Assembly: GCF_030813695.1 (NCBI RefSeq)
Contig: NZ_JAUSVA010000002.1
Span: forward strand, 2,914,001 to 2,978,000
DNA length: 64,000 nt
Source of the DNA: Kitasatospora herbaricolor
GTDB taxonomy: Bacteria; Actinomycetota; Actinomycetes; Streptomycetales; Streptomycetaceae
Direction of reading: 5' to 3'
Made by a program: the position numbers and the translations under genes. The notes beneath the pieces were generated by a model. The model searched no databases. It was not told the origin of the DNA and saw only the letters and a program-made list of their open reading frames with translations. The first letter of the stretch is position 1; the number at the start of each line of letters is the position of its first letter. Shown here piece by piece: positions 24,408 through 34,190 of this stretch.

Positions 24408-25829
24408 TCAGGGGGCCGGGGGCGGTACGGGGACGGACGGGGCGGCGGTGCCCGGTCCGTCCGACGGCGCGGCGGGCGCGGCGGCGCGGCCCGGCCGGTA
24501 GGAGGGCAGGACGGCGAGCACCACGTGGTCGGTGACCTGCCGCAGCTGGCGCAGCAGCGCCCGCTCGCCCTGGTGCAGGGCGGCGGTGTCGCCGTGGTCG
24601 TCGACGACCAGGACGATCGCCTCGAAGCGGCGGCGGGGGTCGCTGCCGGGGGCCACGTTGTAGGCGTAGCGCTCGCCGGAGCCCTCGTCCGCCGGGTCGT
24701 CGTGGGCGGGGAAGGCGAGCCTGGTGCGGATCGCGTAGCCGGGGTCGTCCACGGCGAGGACCGGGGAGCGGGTGGTGGTGGAGAACCGGACGCTCTCCTC
24801 GCCGAGCACGCCGGCCAGTCCGCCGGCCAGCCGCAGCGGGGCGTACATCAGCTCCTCGAAGCCGAGGACGAGGACCCGGGGGGCGGCGGCGAGGCCGGGG
24901 TTCGGAGTGGCGGGGCCGGCGACCAGGCCCCGGAGCAGCTGCTTGGTCAGTTCGGGCAGCGCGGTGTCCAGGGCGGCCCGGTGCTCGGGCGTGAAGCCGT
25001 GCCGGCCGCCGTCGGGCAGGCCGGCGGGCCAGTCGAGGTCGACCCGGGTGACGGGGGCGGGCGGCCCGTCGGGCAGCGGGGCGGGGGGCTCGGCGCGGTC
25101 GATCAGCGCCTGGGCGCGGGGCATGACGTCCGCGGGCAGCCGGACGCCGCCGCTGACGGTGGCGACCAGGTCGAGGCGGGCCCCGAGGTCGGCGGCGGCC
25201 TCGGCGAGCCGGCTGCGGTCGGCCTCGCCGCGCAGGTCGACCAGGGAGACCACCACGTAGTGGGCGCGCGGGTGGCCGGCGTGCAGGGCGCGGATGGTGT
25301 TGAGGACGGTGTTGCCGGTGGAGAACTCGTCGTCGACCAGGACGAGCGGGCCGTCGCCGGCCAGCAGTGCGGGGTCGGCGGGGAGCAGCAGGTGCGAGGT
25401 GGCGTGCGAGTGCTCCTCCTCGAAGCCGCCGACCGGGGTGACGCCCGGGACCGGCCGCCGGGTGGAGTGCAGGTAGGGCGCGCCGAGGGCGTCGGCGACG
25501 CTGTGGCCGAGGCCGGTGGCGGTCTCGGCGTAGCCGAGCACGACGGCCTGCCGGGAGGCGTCCTCGCCGAGGAGTTCGCGGACCCGGCGGCCGAGGTCGA
25601 GGCCGGCGCCGTGGACGACGCCGGGGCGCTGCGGGACGTGCTTGCCGAGCACGTTGGAGACCAGCAGGTGGGCGCGCTTCTTGTTCTCGCGCAGGGCGAG
25701 GCCGACGAACTCGGGCAGCCGCTCCGATCCGGTCAGGCCGATGCCGAGCCGGTCGGTGACCCAGCGGCCCGTCCACGGCGCCGTCGCGGCGGTGGTGGCG
25801 GGGCCGGTGGGGGCGTCCTGTGCTGTCAC
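24408..25829 (-). CDS. PRTase-TRSP protein of the Ter biosynthetic arm
   Basis: This 473-aa protein has an N-terminal phosphoribosyltransferase domain with the PRPP loop GPLVLVDDEFSTGNTVLNTI (about residue 170). It also has a C-terminal TRSP domain named for its motif, seen here as TTTRSPVLAVDDPGYAIRTRL. Pairs of PRTase-TRSP and StiP genes mark the biosynthetic arm of Ter clusters, proposed to make a nucleoside-like stress metabolite. The start is GTG at 25829. The C-terminal 30 residues are Ala/Pro-rich. No ATP-grasp partner gene lies in this window. Confidence 0.88.
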   Translation of the reverse strand: MTAQDAPTGPATTAATAPWTGRWVTDRLGIGLTGSERLPEFVGLALRENKKRAHLLVSNVLGKHVPQRPGVVHGAGLDLGRRVRELLGEDASRQAVVLGYAETATGLGHSVADALGAPYLHSTRRPVPGVTPVGGFEEEHSHATSHLLLPADPALLAGDGPLVLVDDEFSTGNTVLNTIRALHAGHPRAHYVVVSLVDLRGEADRSRLAEAAADLGARLDLVATVSGGVRLPADVMPRAQALIDRAEPPAPLPDGPPAPVTRVDLDWPAGLPDGGRHGFTPEHRAALDTALPELTKQLLRGLVAGPATPNPGLAAAPRVLVLGFEELMYAPLRLAGGLAGVLGEESVRFSTTTRSPVLAVDDPGYAIRTRLAFPAHDDPADEGSGERYAYNVAPGSDPRRRFEAIVLVVDDHGDTAALHQGERALLRQLRQVTDHVVLAVLPSYRPGRAAAPAAPSDGPGTAAPSVPVPPPAP

Positions 25830-26214
25830 TGCTCCTGCTTTCGTACTTGCTCACATGCGTTTCGGGCGTTCGTGCGGGTCCGGCTGCCCCGCGGGGCCGC
25901 TCGTGGGGGCGGGCCCGGGTGCTTGTCAGGCGTGCATATCAGGCCGAGGTGTCAGGAATGCGTACGGCGGTGTACGCGCGCCCGGCGTGCACGCCGGGCG
26001 CGCGGTCGCTCTCCTCGCCGGCCCGGCCGGGGCCGGCGGGCCTCGGTGCCCGGCCCGGCGGGCGGTCCGGGGCCGAAGGGCCAGCGTACGGGGGTGCGGG
26101 CGGCGGGGGGCACGGCCGACCGGCTCGCGGACGGGCGGACGGACGGCCGGACGGCCGGACGGGCGGACGGGCGGTGCGCCCTGCGGTGCGCGGGGCCCCG
26201 GGCCGGTGCCCCGG
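25830..26214. other. Intergenic region upstream of the PRTase gene
   Basis: This 385-bp stretch separates two co-directional Ter genes and has no plausible gene. At 26125-26175 it contains GGAC/GGGC microrepeats. It may hold a promoter for the PRTase-StiP-HAD group. I found no convincing -35/-10 pair. Confidence 0.4.
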
Positions 26215-27381
26215 TCAGAGGCAGGCGGCCAGCAGCTCGGCGAAGCTGACGTCCTCCCGGGCCACGCCGAACACCTCTGCGCGCAGCAGCACCCGCTCCG
26301 CCCAGGCCCGGTGCGGCTTGGCCTCGTTCATCTTGTTGGTGTACGCCGAGCGCAGCACCCCGCCGCCGCCGCGTTCCTGGTCCAGGATGTCGCGGGCGTC
26401 GGAGAACTCCTCGTGGGTCACCACCGACAGGGCGTGCACGGCGGGCACGTGGCTGGGATGGATGCAGGTCTTGCCGAGCAGTCCGTTGGCACGGTCGAGC
26501 TCGATCTCGCGGATCAGGCCGTCCAGGTCGTGCTCGATGATCCGCTGCCGGACGGCCTCCCCCGGAGGGTCGGTGGCGGCGAACGGGGTGCGGCGCAGCT
26601 GGGGCTTGAACATCCGCTCCTGGACGGGGAAGTACTCCCAGACCGGCCCGGTGACGGTGAAGCCGCTGCCGTCGGCGCGGCCGAGCACGTTGACCACGTC
26701 GCCGATGACGGCGGCGACCAGGGCGACGTCGTAGGCGGTCAGGTCGGGCGAGCGGCGCAGGCCGTACGCGGAGCAGAGGTCGGTGACGCCCAGGCGGACG
26801 GCGAGGATCCGCTCGCGGTGCTTGGCGAGCAGCCGGGAGATCCCGAAGAGCTGCTCGCGGCGGGTCTCCAGGTGGGCGAGTTCGGGGGATTCGAGCACCG
26901 GCATGGCGAACAGCCGGTGGCCGCTGGTCTCCTCGGCGGCCGCGAGGGCCTCCAGGAAGTCGTTGCCGCTCTCCTCGGTGAACTTGGGCAGCACGAAGCC
27001 GGAGAGCAGGCCGACGGCGGGGCCGAGCCGGCGGGTGAGATCGGTGATCTGACCGGCGGTACGGACCCTGATGAAGAGAAGGGGAAGATCCTGTGTGCGA
27101 GTCGTGTGCAATTCGCCGAGCCGGGCGACCAGATTGGCTTCGGCGGCCGGTACCTCGTGGTCCGCTATCGCGTCCTCCAGGCAGAGCACCATGGAGACGA
27201 CACCCCGCGCGGCCTGCTTGCGGACGTCCGCCCCGAGGGTCTCCCGGGTGGCGGGGCAGTAGAGGGTGGCGCCGAGCGCGGTGGACAGCACGCCGGCCTC
27301 GCTGTCCCGGTCGAAGCCCCCCGGCTGTTCGAGGAAGAGGCGTTCGCGTACGTCGTCGGCGAGGTGGCCGAAGTGGCGCAA
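26215..27381 (-). CDS. HpcH/HpaI aldolase (CitE-like C-C bond lyase) of the Ter cluster
   Basis: This 388-aa TIM-barrel protein has ALGATLYCPATRETLGADVRKQAARGVVSMVLCLEDAIAD, where Glu-Asp is the metal/substrate site of CitE-like lyases, then LSGFVLPKFTEESG and GKTCIHPSHVPAVHA, the typical C-terminal signature. It belongs to the Ter-linked C-C bond lyase group. I chose the TTG start at 27381 because GAGGAGA stands 6 nt upstream and homologues begin with (M)RHFGH. A longer reading to GTG 27447 adds only Pro-rich residues without a ribosome-binding site. Confidence 0.87.
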   Translation of the reverse strand: MRHFGHLADDVRERLFLEQPGGFDRDSEAGVLSTALGATLYCPATRETLGADVRKQAARGVVSMVLCLEDAIADHEVPAAEANLVARLGELHTTRTQDLPLLFIRVRTAGQITDLTRRLGPAVGLLSGFVLPKFTEESGNDFLEALAAAEETSGHRLFAMPVLESPELAHLETRREQLFGISRLLAKHRERILAVRLGVTDLCSAYGLRRSPDLTAYDVALVAAVIGDVVNVLGRADGSGFTVTGPVWEYFPVQERMFKPQLRRTPFAATDPPGEAVRQRIIEHDLDGLIREIELDRANGLLGKTCIHPSHVPAVHALSVVTHEEFSDARDILDQERGGGGVLRSAYTNKMNEAKPHRAWAERVLLRAEVFGVAREDVSFAELLAACL

Positions 27382-27817
27382 GGTGCTCTCCTCAGGGGGG
27401 TGCGGCTCGCCGGGCGGCGGGGCTGGGGGTGGATCGGGCATGGTCACGGCGGTGGTGGCGCTGGGGTGGGTCCTGCTCGGCGGTGCTGCGCCGACACGTC
27501 GACAACCGGTCTGCCGGGTGCCGTGGTTCCCGGTTCGGGGTCACGTCCGGCGGGCGGACGGCACGGGAGGGCGCCCGCGTGCCGCGCGCCGTTGCGCGTC
27601 CGAGGGGCCGACGGCACTGCTGAGCTGCTGAAACCCCCCGGGGCCCCAGGCCGCCCATCGTACGGACCGTTGCGGCCCAATGCTCCGTCGAAACATTGAA
27701 TTCTCGGAAGGTTACCGTCCACTTCACAAAGCGCAAGCAGTCGGCAAAGGCCTGCACGCTTCGGCCACCTTCGGCCACGTTGTCCGAATGGGTGGCGAAG
27801 GGGCAGGATGGTCCGCT
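27382..27817. promoter_or_regulatory. Divergent promoter region of the Ter lyase and TerD-like genes
   Basis: This 436-bp region is partly A+T-richer (27690-27790) and contains a GAATTCTCGGAAGG stretch and short CTTCGGCCAC direct repeats (27760-27778). It should carry promoters for both directions. No clear operator was seen. Confidence 0.4.
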
Positions 27818-28858
27818 ATGACGCACGTGATGGCAAAGGGCGCCAACGTCGCGCTGCCGGTGGCCGCGGTCCGCGCCGTGCTGCGCTGGAACGCCGTACC
27901 CGGATCGCCGGACGTGGACGCCTCGGCGCTGCTGCTCGGCGCCGACGGCAGGGTCCGCTCGGACGCGGACTTCGTCTTCTACAACCAGCCCCGGCACCCC
28001 TCCGGTCTCGTGCGCCACCTGCCCAAGCACCGCACGGGCCAGGACGCCGAGGTCGCCGACACCATCGAGGTGGAGCTCGGCAAGCTGCCGGCGGACGTCG
28101 ACCGGGTGGTGCTGGCCGGCTCCGCCGAGGGCGGCTCGTTCCGCGCGGTGGTCCGCCTGCGGGTGCTGCTGTTCGACGCCGCGGTGGGCGAGGGCGCCCC
28201 GGCGCTGGCCGAGTTCGCGGTGACGGACGCCGAGGAGGTCACCGCGCTGCTGGCCGCCGAGATCTACCGGCGCGACGGCGGCTGGAAGTTCCGCGCGGTC
28301 GGACAGGGGTACGCCTCAGGCCTGATCGGCCTGGCCACCGACTTCGGCATCACCGTCGAGGACGAGCCGCAGACCGCACCACCGGCCGCCCGGCAGCCGG
28401 CCGGCGGCCACACCCAGGACCCGCGCAACACCCCGCGCCCCGACCCCCGCTCGGAGCCCGGAACGTACACCCTGGCGCCCGCCACGCCCCCGACGGCGCC
28501 GCCGCCGCCCGTCGCACCGCCCACCGCACCGCCCGCGGTCCCGCCGGCCCCCCAGCAGCACCCGCAGCAGCACCCGCAGCCCGCGTACGGCTACCCGCAG
28601 CAGCAGCCGCCCCGGCAGCCCGGCTACGGCTACCCGCCGGCCCCGCAGCAGCCGTACCCGCAGCCCGGCTGGGGTTCCCCGCGGCCGGACGGCGGCGCCG
28701 GGTACCCGCCGCAGCAGCCGGCCGCGGCCCAGCAGTCCGGCTACGGCTACCCGCAGGCCCCGGCGGCCCCTCCGCCGCCCCCGCCGGCCGCCCAGCAGCC
28801 CGCGCCCCAGGAGGCCTTCGCCCTGCCCCCGCAGGGCCCGCAGTTCCAGCCGCGCTGA
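27818..28858 (+). CDS. TerD-domain protein with P/Q/Y-rich C-terminal tail
   Basis: This 346-aa protein has a TerD-type domain in residues 1-180. The calcium-site loop is changed to [15 protein letters not shown], followed by [12 protein letters not shown], and the domain ends with the family-typical [25 protein letters not shown]. Residues 185-346 are low-complexity, with Pro/Gln runs and five or more YGYP units. Such tails resemble disordered or phase-separating segments in other proteins. It may link Ter calcium sensing to a scaffold role. The ATG at 27818 gives a canonical TerD start ([13 protein letters not shown]). It is convergent with the TerA-like gene. Confidence 0.85.
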   Translation: MTHVMAKGANVALPVAAVRAVLRWNAVPGSPDVDASALLLGADGRVRSDADFVFYNQPRHPSGLVRHLPKHRTGQDAEVADTIEVELGKLPADVDRVVLAGSAEGGSFRAVVRLRVLLFDAAVGEGAPALAEFAVTDAEEVTALLAAEIYRRDGGWKFRAVGQGYASGLIGLATDFGITVEDEPQTAPPAARQPAGGHTQDPRNTPRPDPRSEPGTYTLAPATPPTAPPPPVAPPTAPPAVPPAPQQHPQQHPQPAYGYPQQQPPRQPGYGYPPAPQQPYPQPGWGSPRPDGGAGYPPQQPAAAQQSGYGYPQAPAAPPPPPPAAQQPAPQEAFALPPQGPQFQPR

Positions 28859-28876
28859 GCCCCCGCGCCTCCGGGG

Positions 28877-28898
28877 CCGGCGGGGCGGGCCCCGCCGG
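28877..28898. terminator. G+C-rich hairpin between convergent Ter genes
   Basis: CCGGCGGGGC (28877-28886) pairs with GCCCCGCCGG (28889-28898). More GGCC palindromes follow to 28920. This is a probable bidirectional terminator. Confidence 0.55.
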
Positions 28899-28934
28899 GC
28901 CGGCGCCGGGCCGGCCCGGGCGCGGGCCCCGCGC

Positions 28935-29729
28935 TCACTCGGCCGTCCCCGACGGCGTCTTGTAGCCGCGCTGCCACTGCATGCCGAAGCCGTACAGCCG
29001 GTCGATGTCCGACTGGAACCCGTTCACGTAGCGGACCTCGCGGCGCACCGTCAGCTGCCCGTCCCCGGTGTTCTCGATCAGCACCACCGCGCAGGAGCGC
29101 GCGGCGGGCGCCCGCTCCTCCAGCTTGATCTCGATCCGCGGGCCGGTCTGCGGGACGATGGTCACCACCGCGTCGGTCTGCCCGAAGGCCGGGGTGCCGT
29201 CGTAGATGTACACGAAGATCAGCAGCCGTTTGAACTGGTCCTTCTTCTCCAGGTTGATGTACATCGTCTCGCCGGAGGGCGCTCCGTACACGTCGTCGCC
29301 GCTGAGCTTGACGTACGGCGGCTTCTGCAGGTCCCCGAAGAGCTTGCCCAGCGGCTGTACCACGCCCCGCTTGCCGTCGCTGAGTTCGTACATGCAGGCC
29401 AGGTCGAGGTCGACGTTGACGGCCGGCCCCTGGTACGAGTCGGGCTCCATCGGGCTGAGGATCCGCGGGCTGAACCAGCGCCGTAAGGTCTCCCCCGCCG
29501 AGGCGCCGGGAGCCGCCGCCCTGGTCCTCCAGTGCAGGTTGACGTACAGGTTGCCGGTGGTGGCCGCGGCGCCGGTGAGGGCGTGCTGCGGCTTCGCCTT
29601 GGTGAGGGTCACCTTGTGCTGTCCACCGGGGTCGAGGGTGTTGCGCTCGCCCCTCAGGTACTCCCAAACCGAGGCCATCCAGTCCTCCCCCAGGTCCGCC
29701 AGTCGATCTGACGGTTCATGATCCGGCAT
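28935..29729 (-). CDS. TerA-like tellurium-resistance/stress protein
   Basis: This 264-aa protein has HKVTLTKAKPQHALTG, then NLYVNLHWRTR, VDLDLACMYELSDGKRGVVQPLGKLFG, YVKLSGDDVYG, GETMYINLEK and a calcium-type acidic pattern. This is the TerA variant of the TerD superfamily, in which D(L)DL.C(M)YEL replaces the DLDAS motif. The C-terminus reads YGFGMQWQRGYKTPSG. TerA-type proteins assemble with TerD and TerC near the membrane. The ATG at 29729 begins a hydrophilic 30-aa extension. Confidence 0.86.
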   Translation of the reverse strand: MPDHEPSDRLADLGEDWMASVWEYLRGERNTLDPGGQHKVTLTKAKPQHALTGAAATTGNLYVNLHWRTRAAAPGASAGETLRRWFSPRILSPMEPDSYQGPAVNVDLDLACMYELSDGKRGVVQPLGKLFGDLQKPPYVKLSGDDVYGAPSGETMYINLEKKDQFKRLLIFVYIYDGTPAFGQTDAVVTIVPQTGPRIEIKLEERAPAARSCAVVLIENTGDGQLTVRREVRYVNGFQSDIDRLYGFGMQWQRGYKTPSGTAE

Positions 29730-30023
29730 CCGTCGACCGGGCGGCCACCGTGCGTACCGACACCCCTACCCAAGTCGGCGCCCGAGGCACCGTCAAGCGC
29801 CCCCCGCGTGCCGGATGGCGAGCAGAAGACGGCTCCCGTACGATGCCGCCCCTTCGGACGCGATATCGTCTAGCCGCACAGGTGTCCCGTCCGCATCACA
29901 GGGGCACCGCAGGTGCGCCCGCGGCCGGCAACGACGCACCGTCAGGCCCACCGTTCACCGCGGTACCTGATGTCCTGTGCCGCACACAGACCATTCCTGC
30001 GGAAAGCCGAGGCCCGACCCGCA

Positions 30024-31151
30024 ATGAACCTCTCGTCCATACAACTGGTGTGGGCCGTCGTCGGCGGCGCAGCACTGGTGTTCACCGCCGTCCTGGTGGC
30101 GACCCTCCGCTTCAGGAACAACAAGACCGAGGAGTCCGGTGACTCCTGGGAGCGCACCGAGGAACGCCGTCGCCGCAAGGAGATGATCTACGGGATCGCC
30201 TCCTACGTCCTGCTGTTCTGCTGTGCCGGTGTCGCCGCCGCACTGTCGTTCCACGGCCTGGTCGGCTTCGGTACGGAGAACCTGGGCCTCTCCGGGGGCT
30301 GGGAGTACCTCGTCCCGTTCGGCCTGGACGGCGCAGCGATGTTCTGCTCCGTGCTGGCCGTCCGCGAGGCCAGCCACGGCGACGCTGCCCTCGGCTCCCG
30401 CCTGCTGGTCTGGGTGTTCGCCGTGGCGTCCGCCTGGTTCAACTGGGTGCACGCCCCGCGTGGCGGTGCCCACGACGGCGCCCCGCAGTTCTTCTCCGGC
30501 ATGTCGATCTCGGCCGCGATCCTCTTCGACCGCGCGCTGAAGCAGACCCGCAAGGCCGCGCTGCGCGAGCAGGGCCTGGTGCCCCGCCCGTTGCCGCAGA
30601 TCCGGATCGTCCGCTGGATCCGCGCCCCCCGCGAGACCTACGCGGCCTGGTCGCTGATGCTGCTGGAGAACGTCCGCAGCCTGGACGAGGCCGTGGACGA
30701 GGTCCGCGAGGAGCGCCAGTCGAAGATGGACGCCAAGCTGCGCGCCCGCAGCGCCGACCGGCGCGAACGGGCCGAGTTGAAGGCCATCTCCCGCCAGGGC
30801 GGGATGCTCGGCCGGTCCCGCGGCGGCCGCCAGGTGCCCGCGCTGACCGCTGCCGGGGACGGCCAGAGCGCTTCGGAGCCTGCGCTAGCCGGTGAACCGG
30901 ACACCCTGACCGGCAGCGCCTCCGCGGTCCGGGAGCCCGCTCCCAGGAGCGCGCTCGAACCGGGCCGGCGTCCGCGGGCGGCGGTCGAGTCCTCGTACTC
31001 GTCCTCCTACTCCTCGTCGTCCCCGTACTCGTCGTCGTCCTCCTACTCGTCCTCCTCGGTGGACCTGACCGCTGACGACGACACCCTGTCGATGCCCAAG
31101 CTGGACTCGCTGGAGCGCAAGCTGCGCGCCATCGAGCAGCAGCTCGGCTGA
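30024..31151 (+). CDS. DUF2637 membrane protein with Ser/Tyr-rich linker
   Basis: This 375-aa protein has four or five N-terminal membrane helices (LVWAVVGGAALVFTAVLVATL; IYGIASYVLLFCCAGVAAALSF; YLVPFGLDGAAMFCSVLAVR; LLVWVFAVASAWFNWVHA). A basic cytoplasmic region follows (residues 175-270), then a Ser/Tyr run (about 322-347: YSSSYSSSSPYSSSSSYSSSS) and a final short helix. DUF2637 proteins are often found on actinomycete plasmids or near transfer functions; here it sits in the Ter cluster. Function unknown. The ATG at 30024 begins the first helix. Confidence 0.86.
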   Translation: MNLSSIQLVWAVVGGAALVFTAVLVATLRFRNNKTEESGDSWERTEERRRRKEMIYGIASYVLLFCCAGVAAALSFHGLVGFGTENLGLSGGWEYLVPFGLDGAAMFCSVLAVREASHGDAALGSRLLVWVFAVASAWFNWVHAPRGGAHDGAPQFFSGMSISAAILFDRALKQTRKAALREQGLVPRPLPQIRIVRWIRAPRETYAAWSLMLLENVRSLDEAVDEVREERQSKMDAKLRARSADRRERAELKAISRQGGMLGRSRGGRQVPALTAAGDGQSASEPALAGEPDTLTGSASAVREPAPRSALEPGRRPRAAVESSYSSSYSSSSPYSSSSSYSSSSVDLTADDDTLSMPKLDSLERKLRAIEQQLG

Positions 31152-31170
31152 CGACCGGCGCACGCACGAC

Positions 31171-31210
31171 GAAACGGCCGCCCCCCGCATGTGCGGGGGG
31201 CGGCCGTTTC
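31171..31210. terminator. Strong bidirectional hairpin terminator
   Basis: A perfect 19-bp inverted repeat (31171-31189 and 31192-31210) around the centre GCATGTGC separates the converging DUF2637 and DUF475 genes. GAAACGGCC arms give A- and T-containing ends on both strands. Confidence 0.85.
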
Positions 31211-31292
31211 GCTGTGCCGCCGCGGGCGTGGTGCACCGCGGGCCGGGTCCGCGTCCGGGCCCGGCGGGCGCCGGACGCGGACCGGTGACCGG

Positions 31293-32399
31293 CTAGTTGG
31301 AGTTGCTGCCGACCAGTTCGGAGTCCCCGCCGCCGCCGGCCGCCGCCGCCCGGCGGTTGCGCAGGATCGACGAGCCGAGGGCCAGGCCGATGAAGGCGAC
31401 GCCGATCAGGCCGGTGACGATCTCCGGGATGTGGTACTCGATGCCGACCAGCAGGATGATCGCCAGGGCGCCGATCGCGTAGTGCGCGCCGTGCTCCAGG
31501 TAGACGTAGTCGTCCAGGGTGCCCTTGCGGACCAGGAAGACCGTCAGCGAGCGGATGTACATCGCGCCGATGCCCAGGCCCAGGGTGATCATGAAGATGT
31601 CCTGGGTGATCGCGAACGCGCCGACCACGCCGTCGAAGGAGAACGAGGCGTCCAGCACCTCCAGGTACATGAAGAGGAAGAACGCGGCCTTGCCGCCCAC
31701 CTGCACGATGGACTTGCCGGCCTTCTCGGCCTCCTCCTCGGCCTCCTCTTCCTCCTCCAGGCCGGCCTCGAAGACGCTCGACAGGCCGTTGACCGCCAGG
31801 TAGGTGACCAGGCCCATGATGCCGGCGAGCAGCACCGTCTCGGCGTTCTCGGCGGCGAAGAAGTTGGCCGCCAGGGCCAGCGTGACCAGGGCGATGACCG
31901 AGGAGAACGCCTCCAGCTTGCCGACCTTCTCCAGCGGCTTCTCGATCCAGCTCAGCCAGTTGAAGTCCTTCTCCTCGAAGATGAAGTCGAGGAAGATCAT
32001 CAGCAGGAAGATGCCGCCGAAGGCCGCGATCGCCGGGTTGGCGGCCTCCAGGTACTGGGCGTACGTCGACCCGTTGTAGGTCTGGTCGGAGTGCAGCGCG
32101 AGGTCGATCACGGTCGCCGGGTTGAGGTGCGCGGTGAGACCGACCACCAGCAGCGGGAAGATCAGGCGCATGCCGAATACGGCGATCAGCACGCCGACGG
32201 TGAGGAAGATCTTCTGCCAGTACGGGTTCATCCGCTTCAGCACCGTGGCGTTGACCACCGCGTTGTCGAACGACAGGGAGATCTCCAGGATGGAGAGGAT
32301 CAGCACGATGCCGAAGCCCTCGGCGCCCCAGAGCAGGCCGGCGGCGATCAGGCCGACGAGAGTGATCGCGAACGACCAGCCGAATGTGCGGAGGAACAC
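31293..32399 (-). CDS. DUF475/TerC-superfamily membrane protein
   Basis: This 368-aa polytopic protein has eight or more membrane helices and the two TerC signature motifs: ISLSFDNAVVNATVL (about residue 43) and SFSFDGVVGAFAITQD (about 244). The acidic residues in these helices probably bind a metal cation. A cytoplasmic Glu-rich loop (GLEEEEEAEEEAEKAG) lies between them. TerC proteins are membrane anchors of Ter complexes and export or sense metals such as manganese. The start is GTG at 32399 with GAAAGG upstream. A hairpin separates it from the terD gene, so it may have its own promoter. Confidence 0.9.
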   Translation of the reverse strand: MFLRTFGWSFAITLVGLIAAGLLWGAEGFGIVLILSILEISLSFDNAVVNATVLKRMNPYWQKIFLTVGVLIAVFGMRLIFPLLVVGLTAHLNPATVIDLALHSDQTYNGSTYAQYLEAANPAIAAFGGIFLLMIFLDFIFEEKDFNWLSWIEKPLEKVGKLEAFSSVIALVTLALAANFFAAENAETVLLAGIMGLVTYLAVNGLSSVFEAGLEEEEEAEEEAEKAGKSIVQVGGKAAFFLFMYLEVLDASFSFDGVVGAFAITQDIFMITLGLGIGAMYIRSLTVFLVRKGTLDDYVYLEHGAHYAIGALAIILLVGIEYHIPEIVTGLIGVAFIGLALGSSILRNRRAAAAGGGGDSELVGSNSN

Positions 32400-32462
32400 G
32401 GGATTTGGTTACCTTTCGGGTTTCAGGGCGCATGCCACGGGTGCGGCGTCGTCCTGAGACGC

Positions 32463-32489
32463 CCTGACCGGGACCGGATCCCGGTCAGG
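32463..32489 (-). terminator. Hairpin after the first TerD gene
   Basis: CCTGACCGGGA (32463-32473), loop CCGGA, TCCCGGTCAGG (32479-32489). It stands 50 bp beyond the stop of the minus-strand terD and ahead of the DUF475 start. Confidence 0.65.
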
Positions 32490-32538
32490 TCACCCCCGCG
32501 GTGCCCCTTGTTGCTCGTTCCGAGTGATGATGAGGCCT

Positions 32539-33114
32539 TTACTGTACGTTTACGCCAAAATCCAGAGCAATGCCGCGCAGGCCGGAGGCATAACCCTGGC
32601 CCACCGCGCGGAACTTCCACTCCCCCTGGTAGCGGTACAGCTCACCGAAAATCATGGCGGTCTCGTTGGACGCGTCCTCGGTCAGGTCGTAACGGGCGAT
32701 CTCCTGCCCGTCCACCACGTTCACCACGCGGATGTACGCGTTGCGGACCTGGCCGAAGTTCTCCATCCGGGCCTCGGCGTCGTAGATCGACACCGCGAAG
32801 ACCACCTTGTCCACGTGGGCCGGCACGAGGTCCAGGTTGACCACGACGACCTCGTCGTCGCCCTCGCCGTCACCGGTGAGGTTGTCGCCCTGGTGCTCCA
32901 CCGAACCCTCGGGGCTCTTCAGGTTGTTGTAGAACACGAAGTACTCGTCGCCGAGCACCCGCCCGGCCTGGCAGAGCAGTGCGCTGGCGTCGAGGTCGAA
33001 CGGCGCACCCGTGGTGGAGCGCGCGTCCCAGCCCAGCCCGATCTGCACCTGCGTCAGATTCGGTGCGGCCTTCGTCAGCGAGACGTTCCCGCCCTTGGCG
33101 AGCGTGACACTCAT
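32539..33114 (-). CDS. terD: TerD-family calcium-binding stress protein
   Basis: This 191-aa canonical TerD protein begins [32 protein letters not shown]. It has the calcium-site motif [38 protein letters not shown] and a C-terminus [25 protein letters not shown]. TerD proteins bind calcium and act in tellurite, phage and oxidative stress responses. GGGAGGAAG precedes the ATG at 33114. The neighbouring gene (33405-33980) encodes a close paralogue of the same length. Confidence 0.95.
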   Translation of the reverse strand: MSVTLAKGGNVSLTKAAPNLTQVQIGLGWDARSTTGAPFDLDASALLCQAGRVLGDEYFVFYNNLKSPEGSVEHQGDNLTGDGEGDDEVVVVNLDLVPAHVDKVVFAVSIYDAEARMENFGQVRNAYIRVVNVVDGQEIARYDLTEDASNETAMIFGELYRYQGEWKFRAVGQGYASGLRGIALDFGVNVQ

Positions 33115-33352
33115 GACTGTTCTTCCTCCCACTCCCTGGCGGCTGCGGCCGGACGGCGGCACGACGAGGCGCATCCCAGATCTATGCCCTCGGACCCCCG
33201 AACGGCCACCGGCCGCCCACTGAACTTCCTGAACTAGCAGAACCTATCAGCGCCCGGCCCGGCCTCCGCCGGAGCCGCCGCCCCCGGCGGGCACCGGACG
33301 CGGCGGGCACCGGACGCGGCGGCCCGGGCCCGGCCGGCGGCCGGGGAAGACA

Positions 33353-33388
33353 CCGCGGCCCCGCGTTCCGGGGAACGCGGGGCCGCGG
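33353..33388 (-). terminator. Hairpin after the second TerD gene
   Basis: CCGCGGCCCCGCGTTCC (33353-33369) is followed, after a two-base centre, by its perfect complement GGAACGCGGGGCCGCGG (33372-33388). It begins 16 bp after the stop of the minus-strand gene. Confidence 0.8.
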
Positions 33389-33404
33389 CGGGGGTGCGGG
33401 CGGG

Positions 33405-33980
33405 TCAGACGTTCACACCGAAGTCCTGCGCGATGCCGCGCAGGCCCGAGGCGTAGCCCTGGCCGATGGCGCGGAACTTCCACTCGGCCCCGTTGCGGTA
33501 CAGCTCGCCGAAGACCATGGCGGTCTCGGTCGAGGCGTCCTCGGAGAGGTCGTAGCGGGCCAGCTCCTTGTTGTCGGCCTGGTTCACGACGCGGATGAAC
33601 GCGTTGCGGACCTGGCCGAAGTTCTGGGTCCGGTTCTCGGCGTCGTAGATCGACACCGGGAAGACGATCTTGGCGACGTTGGCCGGGACGGTGGCCAGGC
33701 TGACCTTGATCTGCTCGTCGTCGCCCTCGCCCTCGCCGGTGAGGTTGTCACCGGTGTGCTCGACGGAGCCGTCCGGGCTCTTCAGGTTGTTGAAGAAGAC
33801 GAAGTTGCCGTCCCCGTCGACCCGTCCGCCCTCGTTGCAGAGCAGCGCGCTGGCGTCCAGGTCGAAGTCCGTGCCGGTGGTGGTGCGGACGTCCCAGCCA
33901 AGGCCGACGATCACGGCGGTCAGGCCGGGGGCCTCCTTGGTGAGGGAGACATTGCCGCCCTTGCTCAGGCTGACACCCAC
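33405..33980 (-). CDS. terD: TerD-family calcium-binding stress protein (paralogue)
   Basis: This 191-aa protein starts (V)[31 protein letters not shown], with [38 protein letters not shown] and [20 protein letters not shown]. It is highly similar to its neighbour and results from a tandem duplication. The GTG at 33980 has GGAGG 8 nt upstream. The two genes are separated by a terminator, which allows different expression levels. Confidence 0.95.
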   Translation of the reverse strand: MGVSLSKGGNVSLTKEAPGLTAVIVGLGWDVRTTTGTDFDLDASALLCNEGGRVDGDGNFVFFNNLKSPDGSVEHTGDNLTGEGEGDDEQIKVSLATVPANVAKIVFPVSIYDAENRTQNFGQVRNAFIRVVNQADNKELARYDLSEDASTETAMVFGELYRNGAEWKFRAIGQGYASGLRGIAQDFGVNV

Positions 33981-34190
33981 TGGTCCTCCAAGAATCGGGA
34001 GGCACGTCGTGGTGCCCCCGCGGTGCGGTCCGAAGCGGCCGGCCTCGGCCGGTGCGCCTCTGACCTGCCAACGGCCCGATCGTAGTGCCGGGTTCCCGTC
34101 CTGCGCAGTGACCGGGCCCAATCCTTGCGGATCGCCGTGGTCACGGCGCCGCACCGGCGAGCCGCCGGCCCCCGTCGGCCGCCGCGGTCC

